Of a DNA stretch of 64,000 nucleotides, positions 1 to 10,225 are shown piece after piece. Origin of the DNA: Rubritalea tangerina (GTDB lineage: Bacteria > Verrucomicrobiota > Verrucomicrobiia > Verrucomicrobiales > Akkermansiaceae); assembly GCF_042683245.1 (NCBI RefSeq), contig NZ_JBHUJB010000020.1:31875-95874 (forward strand), written 5' to 3'. Position 1 is the first letter of the stretch. Each line of letters opens with the position of its first letter. The notes beneath the pieces are model-generated. The model was not told the origin of the DNA. It saw nothing but the letters and a program-made list of their open reading frames with translations, and did no database searches. A program made the translations under genes and the position numbers.

Positions 1-848
1 CGGCAGTGGTTACTGTGTAGGCGCCGTCCGCATGGATATAGAGGGTGCAGTCGTTGTCAGCCTCTGTTTGGATCGGCATACTTTGGTTGTCTTTGATTGT
101 AAAAAACTCACCAGGGCTGAGGGTAAGGATCGGATCTTGGGTGTCATTCAGCTGTCCTTTGACCACTACGATACGAAGTAGACCATTTTGGGATTTGATC
201 TCACCCTTGAAGGTATTTGGGAGGCGGAGGAAGGAGCCGCTTTTCTGTTGGGCGCTAGGGTTGCCCCACAGAAATGCAATTTCTGGAGAAGGGCTTTCGG
301 AGGTATGTGGAGTGATCCAGCTTGTTTGGGCGTGTTTGAGCCAGACAAGGTTAGATGGCACGATATTGACTGGGCGTTCGCCTTTATCGAAGGCCTTTTC
401 TTTAGGCATGACAAGATAGGGGCCGCTATCGATTTCTATGTATGCCATAGCGTCTTTTCCTTTTTCCTGAGGTGACGTGCACTTCTCCGGCTGGTTGTGT
501 CCAGAATGAGCCGGGGGGCATCCACATTTCCGTGGCCTCGGGGTCATCGTTGTGAATCTGACCGCTGATAACCACACCACGGTAGGTGACATTATGGATG
601 TGTGGAGGAGAGGAGAATCCATCGGAGAAGCGCACGAGAAAGCCGGAAGGTTTTTTTGTTGTCCGGTCGTTCCAGAGAGCTCCAGCTCTGGGACCTTTAT
701 CTCCGCGTGCTGGATTGAGGGCGCCCCATGAAACTTGGGCGGCAGTTACGACGTCTCTCTTCTTTGTGAGGAGTTCATTCGTTGTGATTTGAGCGATCAC
801 GACCGTAGTGGTGAGGCACGCTGTTAGAATAGGGAGGTGTTTTTTCAT
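1..848 (-). pseudogene. DUF4437 (cupin-like) secreted protein, frameshifted and cut by window edge
   Basis: The N-terminal part begins MKKHLPILTACLTTTVVIAQ, a plausible signal peptide, followed by cupin-like sequence with FLVRFSDGFSSPPHIHNVTY and a GEVHVTSGK segment. The reading frame then runs into a stop. If one A is removed from the A5 run (T5 at 461-465 on the + strand), the protein continues as GKGKDAMAYIEIDSGPYLVM and stays open to the left edge, with SPGEFFTIKDNQSMPI near the end. This matches my memory of DUF4437 proteins, which are double cupin-like. The function of the family is unknown to me. The frameshift could be a sequencing error, a recent mutation, or slippage on the A run. 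An ATG at 446-448 could also start the second half independently. The 3' end lies outside the window. Confidence 0.7.
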
Positions 849-996
849 GAGATGAGAGTAGCTTGTTTAAGGGGGCTCTTGGAATGTGTTGCCTGATTGG
901 GGGAGAGAGGTAGCTCGTAGTTTATAGGCAGCGGGTAGTGGGAGCAAACACGTTTTGTGCGAGCTGAGTTGGAGGTCTGATAGGCTGACTAGATTT

Positions 997-1323
997 CTAA
1001 TCTGGAATGGGGAGGTTATGCATTCGAAGAAATGAAAGTTTATCCCAATAGCCTCTTTGGAGGACGATTTTGCTGTGGTGGATGTGGAAGAATGCACAGC
1101 CTCTCAAGCCCAGAGGGTCTTTCCATTCAAGAATGGCCCAATCACCATCTAGGAAGATATTTTCGATAAGGCAGGTCATCTTCGTTTGGGAGAATTCTGC
1201 GGCAAACATTTCGCGGATGGCAATTTTGCCGACAAATGGGGAGTTGGCAACTTGGTGATTGATTGCATCCTCTGAATAAAAGTTAGAGAGGGCTATGGCA
1301 TCACCGCGGTTGAAGGTCTCCAC
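997..1323 (-). CDS. SnoaL-like / NTF2-fold protein with unclear start
   Basis: A protein of about 108 residues with the pattern ETFNRGDAIALSNFYSEDA, then NSPFVGKIAIREMFAAEF and FLDGDWAILEWKDP, typical of SnoaL-like polyketide-cyclase/ketosteroid-isomerase folds. The substrate cannot be predicted. The listed GTG start is the only usual start codon in the frame, yet the codons before it read DNKQLIQSW, which looks like the missing first helix of the family. The position where an ATG would be expected holds CTA, and an in-frame TAA lies nine codons further up. The gene may use an unusual start or may have lost its start codon. It lies about 60 bases downstream of purU on the same strand and could be co-transcribed. 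Confidence 0.6.
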   Translation of the reverse strand: METFNRGDAIALSNFYSEDAINHQVANSPFVGKIAIREMFAAEFSQTKMTCLIENIFLDGDWAILEWKDPLGLRGCAFFHIHHSKIVLQRGYWDKLSFLRMHNLPIPD

Positions 1324-1385
1324 CCAAGACTGAATGAGCTGTTTGTTATCTAGGGGATGGGAGGGGGGAGTTTTTTGTTATGGGA

Positions 1386-2234
1386 TTAATCCTCGAAGAC
1401 GATGGCGCGGTTGCCGTCGATAATGGTGCGGTCGTAGGCGTGGTAGCGGATGCCTCGGGCGAGGGCGATTCGTTCGCAATCACGACCAAGGCGCATGAGG
1501 TCTTGGGGGGAATGTGAGTGGAGGACGCGTTTGACTTCTTGTTCGATGATGGGGCCTGCGTCGAGATCAGAGGTGACATAGTGGCAGGTGGCACCGATAA
1601 GTTTGACGCCACGGTTATAGGCTTGGCGGTAGGGATTGGCACCGATGAAGGCAGGGAGGAAGGAATGGTGGATGTTGATGAGTTTACCTGAAAATTCCTC
1701 GCAGAACCAATTGGGGAGGATTTGCATGAAGCGAGCGAGGATGCCGAGTTGGACGTGTTCGTCTCTGAGGATTTTGGCAATGTGTTCGAAGCCGGTATTT
1801 TTTAGTTCTCCATCCATTTCGACGTGGTGGAAGGGAATGCCCTCTTTGTCAGCGATGGTTTTGCAATGGGCGCGGTTGCCAATGATGGAGGTAATCTCGA
1901 GTGGGAGGTCATTTTCACTGACTCTCCAGAGGATTTCATTGAGGCAGTGTGTGGTTTTGGTGACAAGGATGGCAGTGCGGAGCTTGAAGGGAGCTTCCCG
2001 GAAGTGCCATTGGGCTTTAAGTGATTCACCGAGGACGGCGAAGCCTGCGATGAAGGAGGCGAGTTCGACATCGAGGGATGAGGTATCGATTTCTACGCGG
2101 GCGAAGAATTTACTATCGAGAGTATTGGTAAATTGGTTGAACTCGAGGAGGTTGCCATTATGGGAGGCGATATAGCTAGCGATTTTTGCGACGATACCGT
2201 GTTGGTCTGGGCAGGAGAGTTTGAGAATGAGCAT
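1386..2234 (-). CDS. purU: Formyltetrahydrofolate deformylase
   Basis: Hydrolyses 10-formyltetrahydrofolate to tetrahydrofolate and formate, which balances one-carbon units and supplies formate for purine synthesis. The protein has 282 residues, normal for PurU. An N-terminal ACT domain (LKLSCPDQHGIVAKIASYI) is followed by a formyltransferase-type catalytic domain. Visible landmarks are LGILARFMQIL, the catalytic-loop INIHHSFLPAFIGANPY with the conserved Asn-His, and the late ATCHYVTSDLDAGPIIEQ with the catalytic Asp. It starts at an ATG with no strong ribosome-binding sequence. Cytosolic. The call is firm because every conserved block is present and in order. Confidence 0.95.
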   Translation of the reverse strand: MLILKLSCPDQHGIVAKIASYIASHNGNLLEFNQFTNTLDSKFFARVEIDTSSLDVELASFIAGFAVLGESLKAQWHFREAPFKLRTAILVTKTTHCLNEILWRVSENDLPLEITSIIGNRAHCKTIADKEGIPFHHVEMDGELKNTGFEHIAKILRDEHVQLGILARFMQILPNWFCEEFSGKLINIHHSFLPAFIGANPYRQAYNRGVKLIGATCHYVTSDLDAGPIIEQEVKRVLHSHSPQDLMRLGRDCERIALARGIRYHAYDRTIIDGNRAIVFED

Positions 2235-2407
2235 GGCAGTGGGATTCTTTTATAGGATGGTAGCAGTGGGTTTGAGAATGTTTAAGTGCGGCAGCATTTC
2301 AAGTGTGGAAAGCTGGCAATAGGGTCAAATGGTCTAGCTTATGGGATGAATATTGACTTTCAATGAGATAGCTTACTAGAGTGGTAGGCTAAAACCCCAT
2401 AAATGAA

Positions 2408-3076
2408 ATGATGCTATTAAGATCACTGACAGGATTGTTATTAGGAAGTGCATGCGCAGGAGCAGCGATTTTGGTCACCCCGACTGGCTTGACGAACTCG
2501 AGCGGAGTGTCGGAGTTTTTTCCCGCTGCCAATTTGATTAATGATTCTGGTTTAAGTGGGGCTGCTGATTTTTCTAATTATACTAGCATCACACATGCCT
2601 CGGCTGCGAATACGAATGCTTGGACGACAACGAATCCTAATGGAGCTGATGACTATTTTTTGGTAAGCAGCCCTGGGGTGACGCCTGTGTTCGAATTCGA
2701 TTTAGGTGGAAGCTATGCTCTGACGGATTTTGTATTTTGGGGTTATCATTTCAATGCTGCGAATGGGAATGAGGCCCGAGAGTTTTTCTTTGAGTTTTCG
2801 ACGGATGGCGGCGGCTCGTATACGTCATCGACGACTGTGAGTAACAGCTTGAGTGATTTTGCAGTGCAGAATGCGGAGACTTTAAATTTGGGAGGGACAT
2901 TTTCCGCCAATACGGTGCGGATGACGATTCAGGACAATCATTTTGGAGGCAGTGCGAGTGGAGGTGATCGTGTGGGATTAGGGGAGGTAAAATTTGTTGC
3001 TATACCAGAGCTGAGTTCTTTTGGGTTGCTAGTCATTGGTACTGTGGGGGTTTTGGGTTTTAGGAGGCGTGGGTGA
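2408..3076 (+). CDS. PEP-CTERM-type secreted protein, discoidin-like
   Basis: A 222-residue exported protein. Residues 1-19 form a signal peptide (MMLLRSLTGLLLGSACAGA). The middle is Asn/Ser/Gly-rich and contains VFEFDLGGSYALTDFVFWGY and DRVGLGEVKFVAIPE, which recall F5/8 type C (discoidin) carbohydrate-binding folds. The C-terminus has the PEP-CTERM layout: a short PE motif, a hydrophobic stretch (FGLLVIGTVGVLGF) and a terminal FRRRG. The motif reads I-P-E-L instead of V-P-E-P, so recognition by an exosortase is likely but not certain. Known PEP-CTERM proteins are sorted to the cell surface or exopolysaccharide in exosortase-bearing bacteria; no exosortase is in this window. The ligand is unknown. 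Confidence 0.8.
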   Translation: MMLLRSLTGLLLGSACAGAAILVTPTGLTNSSGVSEFFPAANLINDSGLSGAADFSNYTSITHASAANTNAWTTTNPNGADDYFLVSSPGVTPVFEFDLGGSYALTDFVFWGYHFNAANGNEAREFFFEFSTDGGGSYTSSTTVSNSLSDFAVQNAETLNLGGTFSANTVRMTIQDNHFGGSASGGDRVGLGEVKFVAIPELSSFGLLVIGTVGVLGFRRRG

Positions 3077-3169
3077 AGGCGTGTGCATTTTTTAGGAATC
3101 GATGTTTTTTGTCAGGAAATGAAAAAAATGTATCGATTTTGATAAATACCCAATGAGCCGTCGTATAGG

Positions 3170-3256
3170 TAGGCATGTGAATTGCTGCGCGTCAGCAAAT
3201 CTCATGTTTTCATTGTGTAGGAGAGGCCGTCTGGGGGAAACCCTTGGCGGCCTTTT
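3170..3256 (+). ncRNA. Candidate small RNA with terminator
   Basis: The gap after the PEP-CTERM gene holds two hairpins in tandem. The first is CATG-tgaa-TTGCTG-cgcgt-CAGCAA-atct-CATG at 3174-3206. The second, GGCCG (3225-3229) with CGGCC (3248-3252), has an inner GGG/CCC pair and is followed by TTTT. A promoter-like TTGATA / TATAGG pair sits just upstream, but its 19-base spacing is long. Alternatively this is only the leader-less 3' end of the PEP-CTERM transcript. No known RNA family was recognised. Confidence 0.3.
3225..3256 (+). terminator. Rho-independent terminator
   Basis: Stem GGCCG/CGGCC with inner GGG/CCC, followed by TTTT. It would end either the PEP-CTERM transcript or the candidate small RNA. 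Confidence 0.55.
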
Positions 3257-3275
3257 ACGTGGGATGGAGGATTGA

Positions 3276-3481
3276 TACCAAATCGCAGTTCAAAAGAGGC
3301 AAATGATAATTTTTTGGGGGGCTTGAGGCATTGCGTTACGCGAGAGAAGTGTGGATCGGTCTGTTTGTTTATCAATCAGCGCTTTTCTTCAGTTCTCCCG
3401 TGCGTACGGGACTTCTTCATCTCGTCTTGATTTCTGAACAAATTGCAGCCTCATTTGGCACTTTTGAATCACGAAGTGGTA
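3276..3481 (+). mobile_element. MITE-like element, copy A (diverged)
   Basis: A 206-base non-coding element. The left end TACCAAATCGCAGTTCAAAA matches the reverse complement of the right end TACCACTTCGTGATTCAAAA at 15 of 20 positions, and the inverted similarity runs on to about 31 bases. The right flank is TTA (3482-3484), which is also the stop codon of the next minus-strand gene. The left flank is TGA, a one-base mismatch to TTA. A central hairpin TCCCGT-gcgt-ACGGGA lies at 3396-3411, and a small GCGT-T-ACGC hairpin lies to its left. The block around TCTTGATTTCTGAACAA aligns with CCTTGATATTCTGCAAG in copies B and C. It is the oldest-looking of the three copies and encodes no protein. Confidence 0.8.
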
Positions 3482-4390
3482 TTAGAGTTGGAGGTGGAGG
3501 AAGTGTGCATGTGGAATTTTCCGATGCACTTTGGGGGCGAAGCAGGGGCGTTGGTCGGTCAACTCGAAGCAGAACTTTTGGGGAAGTTTGGTATAGATGG
3601 ACTTTGGGGCGTCTTGTGCAGATTCGCCTTTGTAGGCACTTCCTGAGAGAGGTGTGTGGTAGAAGATGGAGCGGAGTCCAAGTTCTTCACGAATAAACTT
3701 CAGAGTGGCACTGAGCATGGCTTCATCCCAGAAACGACTCAGAGGTTGGATGTGTTTGTTCCAGTATTCCTCAAAGAATTTCACTGGATATTCGGTTCCC
3801 CATCGCTTGAAGGTCTGACCGTCTCCGTGTTTTTTGGCGCTATGGAGGAGGCTTTTTGCTTCACGGATGCGGTCGTTTTGGATTTCCTCGATGAGGACTT
3901 CGCCGCTTTCCCAGTCTAGGTCGATACGGGCCCAAGCGAGTGTGCGATGGCGGGATCGACTGACAGGGTGGCAGAGCCACTCAAAGGGGTCATTCTCTCG
4001 CAGGACGTTGTATTGGTCGAGAAAGCGAGCATCTGATTCATTGAGGTTGAGCTGGAGGACGAGATTCCAGCATTGTTTGTTTTTACGGGTGGTTTGAATC
4101 CATCCATCGAATGAGTCGACAGCAAGGCGGAAGGTTTCCGCTTCCTCGGGATAGATGAGGTTGATGTCTTGAGGGGCGATAGTTGAGCCTCCGAGTGCAC
4201 CTAGCCACTGGCGGACTTTCGGTTTTTGCATGAGTTTGCCGAAGCGTGATTCGCGGAGTTGTTGGATTCTTGTGGGTTGGGTGATTTGGTATTTGAGTAG
4301 TTCTATGGCATACCAATCTTTGCCATAGGTGTAGAGGCTGCGACCGCTAGGTAAGCAGTCGATCAATTCCTCGAGATCGGATTGTTTCAT
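3482..4390 (-). CDS. Protein of unknown function with an EEIQND motif
   Basis: About 302 residues from the ATG at 4388-4390 (MKQSDLEELIDCL). Upstream in-frame ATGs exist (up to 4444), but the extra residues do not look conserved, and no ribosome-binding site decides the matter. No signal peptide or membrane segment. The centre reads AWARIDLDWESGEVLIEEIQ followed by NDRIREA, and later FWDEAMLSATLKFIREELGL then RSIFYHTPLSG. The VLIEEIQ(N/S)D block followed by a W/E-rich helix resembles a motif I remember from large polyvalent phage proteins; this is a weak similarity only. The TAA stop codon is exactly the TTA flank of element copy A, so the 3' end of the gene coincides with an insertion point. 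Function not known. Confidence 0.6.
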   Translation of the reverse strand: MKQSDLEELIDCLPSGRSLYTYGKDWYAIELLKYQITQPTRIQQLRESRFGKLMQKPKVRQWLGALGGSTIAPQDINLIYPEEAETFRLAVDSFDGWIQTTRKNKQCWNLVLQLNLNESDARFLDQYNVLRENDPFEWLCHPVSRSRHRTLAWARIDLDWESGEVLIEEIQNDRIREAKSLLHSAKKHGDGQTFKRWGTEYPVKFFEEYWNKHIQPLSRFWDEAMLSATLKFIREELGLRSIFYHTPLSGSAYKGESAQDAPKSIYTKLPQKFCFELTDQRPCFAPKVHRKIPHAHFLHLQL

Positions 4391-4737
4391 CTTGTCTGGG
4401 GCGCAAACCATGACACGGAGAAAGTGGTGTGCATACAGGGTCACGACTTTGTAAAAATCATAGCGATTCGAGAGCCAGAGGTTGGCTCACGGAAGAAAAC
4501 TGCCAATGTTAAGTATCAAGGGCAGTGGCGGGAATCAGCTATGGACAAGAGGAAGAAGCATGGCTTTAGTCGTTGCGTTCTAAGAGGTAGTGGTAAGTGT
4601 TTGGGTGGTGGGTCGTCAAGTCTACTTTTCTAACATTCTAACAATTTTTGATATGTCGAGAATACGACTTGTCAATGGGGGGCTTTGGTTCATTCAATGC
4701 GCGTGTTGTTTTGACACGTAATCGTTTTATTAGATTT
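4391..4737. other. Intergenic region without recognised gene
   Basis: Between two divergent genes. The only coding potential is short and lacks any recognisable protein. TTCTAACA and TTGACA-like sequences near the right end may hold the promoter of the beta-barrel gene, but no convincing -10 box was placed. Confidence 0.5.
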
Positions 4738-5361
4738 ATGAAAAAATTATTGCTTACGAGTGCGATGGGAATGGTCGCATTTTCTGGTGTTCGGGCGAAA
4801 GATGCTGAGTGTGTGACTGACGGAAAGACTGGTTTGTTAGATCAAAATTTTGTGACTCTTTCAGGTGGTTACTTAAAGGGTTTTGAACAACCTTATATGG
4901 CTGTGAAATTGGGGTCTGAAGTGGGTCAATGTGGTAATATTTATCTTCAAGTATTAGGTCTAACTGATGACGAATTTTACGCAGATGGGATTCCAGAAAT
5001 CAGCGAGGATGTACAGTTGATTACCTTTGGTGGAGGTTACACCCATTATGTTCCTGTTAGTGATGATGGGGCATTTTTTGCGGGAGCGAGCATGGGGGTT
5101 GCATACAACTCATATGATGCAGCATTTCAGGGGCTAGATCTATTGAAGTTAGAAGGGAACTCATTCTATGCTGATGGGAACATTGGTTATGAGCATTTCC
5201 TGACAGATAACCTTATTTTGAGTGTGTCAGGAAAACTTCTTTGGGTAGGTGACTACAGTGATGGAAGTACTATTAATGAAGAAGGTCTTCCTGCGCATTG
5301 GAAGTTTGAGCACAAGGACATCTACTATGGTGTTGAAGCTGGTTTGACCTTTATTTTCTAG
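4738..5361 (+). CDS. Small outer-membrane beta-barrel protein
   Basis: A 207-residue protein beginning MKKLLLTSAMGMVAFSGVRA, a clear signal peptide. The mature part alternates polar and hydrophobic residues with frequent Gly and aromatic residues (LSGGYLKGFEQPYMAVKL, ITFGGGYTHYVPV, ASMGVAYNSY). It ends in YYGVEAGLTFIF, with the terminal Phe expected of outer-membrane barrels inserted by BamA. Length and pattern suit an eight-stranded barrel. The ATG at 4738 was chosen over earlier in-frame starts because it sits directly before the signal peptide. A strong terminator follows. No specific substrate can be named. The gene is AT-richer than its neighbours. Confidence 0.75.
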   Translation: MKKLLLTSAMGMVAFSGVRAKDAECVTDGKTGLLDQNFVTLSGGYLKGFEQPYMAVKLGSEVGQCGNIYLQVLGLTDDEFYADGIPEISEDVQLITFGGGYTHYVPVSDDGAFFAGASMGVAYNSYDAAFQGLDLLKLEGNSFYADGNIGYEHFLTDNLILSVSGKLLWVGDYSDGSTINEEGLPAHWKFEHKDIYYGVEAGLTFIF

Positions 5362-5402
5362 GTCTACCTGGACGGCTTTTGGTCGGCCAGATTTACAAGT
5401 GA

Positions 5403-5431
5403 CCGCATGGTTTTTACCATGCGGTTTTTTT
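5403..5431 (+). terminator. Rho-independent terminator of the beta-barrel gene
   Basis: CCGCATGGT-tttt-ACCATGCGG followed by seven T residues. Confidence 0.9.
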
Positions 5432-5450
5432 ATGGTGTGGTGGGGTAAGA

Positions 5451-5480
5451 AAAAAGCTGCAGTTAGATAAACTGCAGCTT
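5451..5480 (-). terminator. Rho-independent terminator of leuS
   Basis: AAGCTGCAGTT (5454-5464) pairs with AACTGCAGCTT (5470-5480). On the minus strand the stem is followed by a run of T, directly downstream of leuS. Confidence 0.85.
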
Positions 5481-5504
5481 TTGAGTGAATTATGTTAGGT
5501 CGTG

Positions 5505-8318
<2,814 letters not shown>

Positions 8319-8578
8319 GGTATTGGCGGAGCCGAAGTCATTTTTCAGGAATCAATGGGCATGGGAGCCAGAGTTCTGATACGACTTGCAGCTAGAATTG
8401 AAGTTGGTTGTTGGTGGGCGAGGGGCAGTTTACCACTCGCATGAAATTGATGTAGAGCTGTGTAGCGGATGTGAGGCGTTGGTAAAGAAAAACTGATTTC
8501 GCCGATTGCATTTGGATAAATTTTTAGACATTTCGGGAAACGCGCGGCGCTAGAGGGCATATTTACCTACACGTTACT

Positions 8579-9316
8579 ATGAAACACACACGATCCATCA
8601 CGATGGGGATGCTCAGTTTTGCTGGGCTGATTTTACTTCGGCAGCAATGTTTTGCGGAGGCAGCGAGCGGCGAAGCGGAAGCAGCTGCGAGTATCGACTG
8701 GGTAAGCGAGTTACAGAAGGGGGGGGCGACAGGCGTGGCACTTTTTGTTGTGGCAGCAGCGGGTGTGTTGTTTGTGGTGGAGCGTTTGGTAAACATGAGA
8801 CGCTCGCACATTGTGGGGGAGCAGAGTGTGGTGGCGCAGGCTGTGGCATTGGCTGAGAGCAAGGATTCAGATCAGGCCAAGGCGTTGTACCAAGAGCATC
8901 CATCAAGTTTTACCAAAGTGGTTCAGCATATGGCCGAGCATCAGGATTTAGAGCCTGCGGAGGTGCTAGAGAGTGCCGCGGATTTGGCGGGACGTGATAT
9001 TGAGAGCCACCGCCGCAAGATTTATGGGCTTGGAGTGGTGTCGACCATTGCCCCCTTGCTTGGATTGTTAGGAACGATGGTTGGCATGATTGAAGCTTTT
9101 TCAAAGTTTTCTAAGCTCACTGATAGCAGTGAAGCTGCATTGGTTTTGGGGGATTCGATTGGTAAGGCTTTGATAACAACGGCAGTTGGTTTGATCATAG
9201 CGATTCCTTCATTGGCTGCATTCCATTACTTTAAAGTACGATTGGGAGCTCTTGCTGATCAGTTGGAGGCTGAGTTAGATGCTGTGCACCGCAAGTGGTT
9301 TCGTAAGAACGCATAA
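8579..9316 (+). CDS. exbB: MotA/TolQ/ExbB proton channel protein
   Basis: A 245-residue inner-membrane protein forming the proton channel scaffold of a TonB/Tol-type energy transducer. It begins with a signal-like hydrophobic stretch ending QQCFAEA, then a periplasmic segment. Membrane helix 1 is GVALFVVAAAGVLFVVERLV. The cytoplasmic loop precedes the conserved pair of helices VSTIAPLLGLLGTMVGMIEA and GKALITTAVGLIIAIPSLAA, the hallmark of the family. The N-terminal signal-like part is common in ExbB of non-proteobacteria. It is the first gene of a tight four-gene operon with two ExbD proteins and a large coiled-coil protein. The substrate pathway is not shown by the sequence. Confidence 0.9.
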   Translation: MKHTRSITMGMLSFAGLILLRQQCFAEAASGEAEAAASIDWVSELQKGGATGVALFVVAAAGVLFVVERLVNMRRSHIVGEQSVVAQAVALAESKDSDQAKALYQEHPSSFTKVVQHMAEHQDLEPAEVLESAADLAGRDIESHRRKIYGLGVVSTIAPLLGLLGTMVGMIEAFSKFSKLTDSSEAALVLGDSIGKALITTAVGLIIAIPSLAAFHYFKVRLGALADQLEAELDAVHRKWFRKNA

Positions 9317-9327
9317 GAGTCGGAGTT

Positions 9328-9819
9328 GTGCGAATCAAAAGAAAAGGGGGGAGTGATGAGGATGGTGTCGAGGTGTCGATGTCTCCTTTGATCGACTGCG
9401 TGTTCTTGTTGTTGATCTTCTTTTTGGTGACGACGATGCTGAAGAAGACGGAACGGAGGATTCCGATCCAGCAGCCGGTCGCTGAGTTAAGTTTGGCGAC
9501 GCGTGCGCAGAATGACGCTCAGTACATTGGGATTACCGAAGAGGGGGCATTGATGCAGCCCAATGGGAGAATGGATGCTTTTGGAAATCGACTCTATGAT
9601 CCGATTGGAGATTTGAAGCTGCATCTGCAGCAACTAGCGGCACAAGGTGGACAAGAGAAGCCACTCGTGATTCAAGCTAACAAGAATCTCTATTTTCAGG
9701 AGACATTGAAGGTGTTTGATATTTGTACGATTCAGGGGTTTAAGAATGTGAAAGTGACGATGGACTCGGACAACTTTCAATCAATCTATCGAAAGGGGGG
9801 AGATGAAACTTCGGAATAA
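9328..9819 (+). CDS. exbD: ExbD/TolR biopolymer transport protein (first copy)
   Basis: A 163-residue single-pass inner-membrane protein starting at GTG. After a short cytoplasmic tail comes VEVSMSPLIDCVFLLLIFFL, which contains the conserved membrane Asp that carries protons in the ExbB/ExbD motor. The periplasmic part ends with FDICTIQGFKNVKVTMDS, like the ExbD/TolR fold. It lies 11 bases after exbB and its 3' end overlaps the second exbD by 17 bases, so translation is likely coupled. The membrane segment is nearly identical to that of the next gene, while the periplasmic parts differ, indicating a tandem duplication followed by specialisation. Confidence 0.9.
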   Translation: MRIKRKGGSDEDGVEVSMSPLIDCVFLLLIFFLVTTMLKKTERRIPIQQPVAELSLATRAQNDAQYIGITEEGALMQPNGRMDAFGNRLYDPIGDLKLHLQQLAAQGGQEKPLVIQANKNLYFQETLKVFDICTIQGFKNVKVTMDSDNFQSIYRKGGDETSE

Positions 9820-10225
9820 GCATGGGGATGAGGACGAGATTGAGGTGTCGATGTCTCCCTTAATTGATTGTGTCTTTTTGTTACTCATTTTCTTTTTGGT
9901 GACGACGATGCTCAAGAAGCCGAGCAAGGACATTGATGTGAATCTGCCGTATTCTAATGCGGCGGTGGAGATGGAGCCGAATGATGACACGGTGATCGGG
10001 ATTGATCGTCAGGGGCGGTTTTATTTTGATGGGGTACGTGTGGGAAGGATGGAGCTGCGCCAGTACCTTAGCGAGATTGCTGCGAGTAATCCCGAGCAAG
10101 GGATCCGATTGGACTGTGACCAAAAGACAAAAAACATACACGTCTCAGAAGTGTTAGATCTTTGCAATTTTTATCAAATTAACAACGTGGGAGTCCGCAC
10201 ATACGATGAAAGCTACAACCAATAA
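9803..10225 (+). CDS. exbD: ExbD/TolR biopolymer transport protein (second copy)
   Basis: A 140-residue paralog of the preceding gene with the same IEVSMSPLIDCVFLLLIFFL membrane segment and conserved Asp. The periplasmic part (DTVIGIDRQGRFYFDGVRVG, then VSEVLDLCNFYQINNVGV) fits the ExbD fold. Two different ExbD proteins behind one ExbB suggest a hetero-oligomeric stator. Its end overlaps the start of the following coiled-coil gene by 20 bases if the upstream ATG of that gene is used. Confidence 0.9.
   Translation: MKLRNKHGDEDEIEVSMSPLIDCVFLLLIFFLVTTMLKKPSKDIDVNLPYSNAAVEMEPNDDTVIGIDRQGRFYFDGVRVGRMELRQYLSEIAASNPEQGIRLDCDQKTKNIHVSEVLDLCNFYQINNVGVRTYDESYNQ

Noticed and set aside
461..465. Programmed frameshift at A5 in the DUF4437 gene
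   Set aside because: No Shine-Dalgarno-like or structural stimulator was seen nearby; simple indel is more likely.
4711..4740. TTGACA 17 bases before ATTTAT as promoter of the beta-barrel gene
   Set aside because: The -10 would overlap the ATG, and transcription would start inside the gene; kept out as a promoter call.
8728..8736. Poly-G run in exbB as another frameshift switch
   Set aside because: The frame is intact on both sides and matches the family; no evidence of change.
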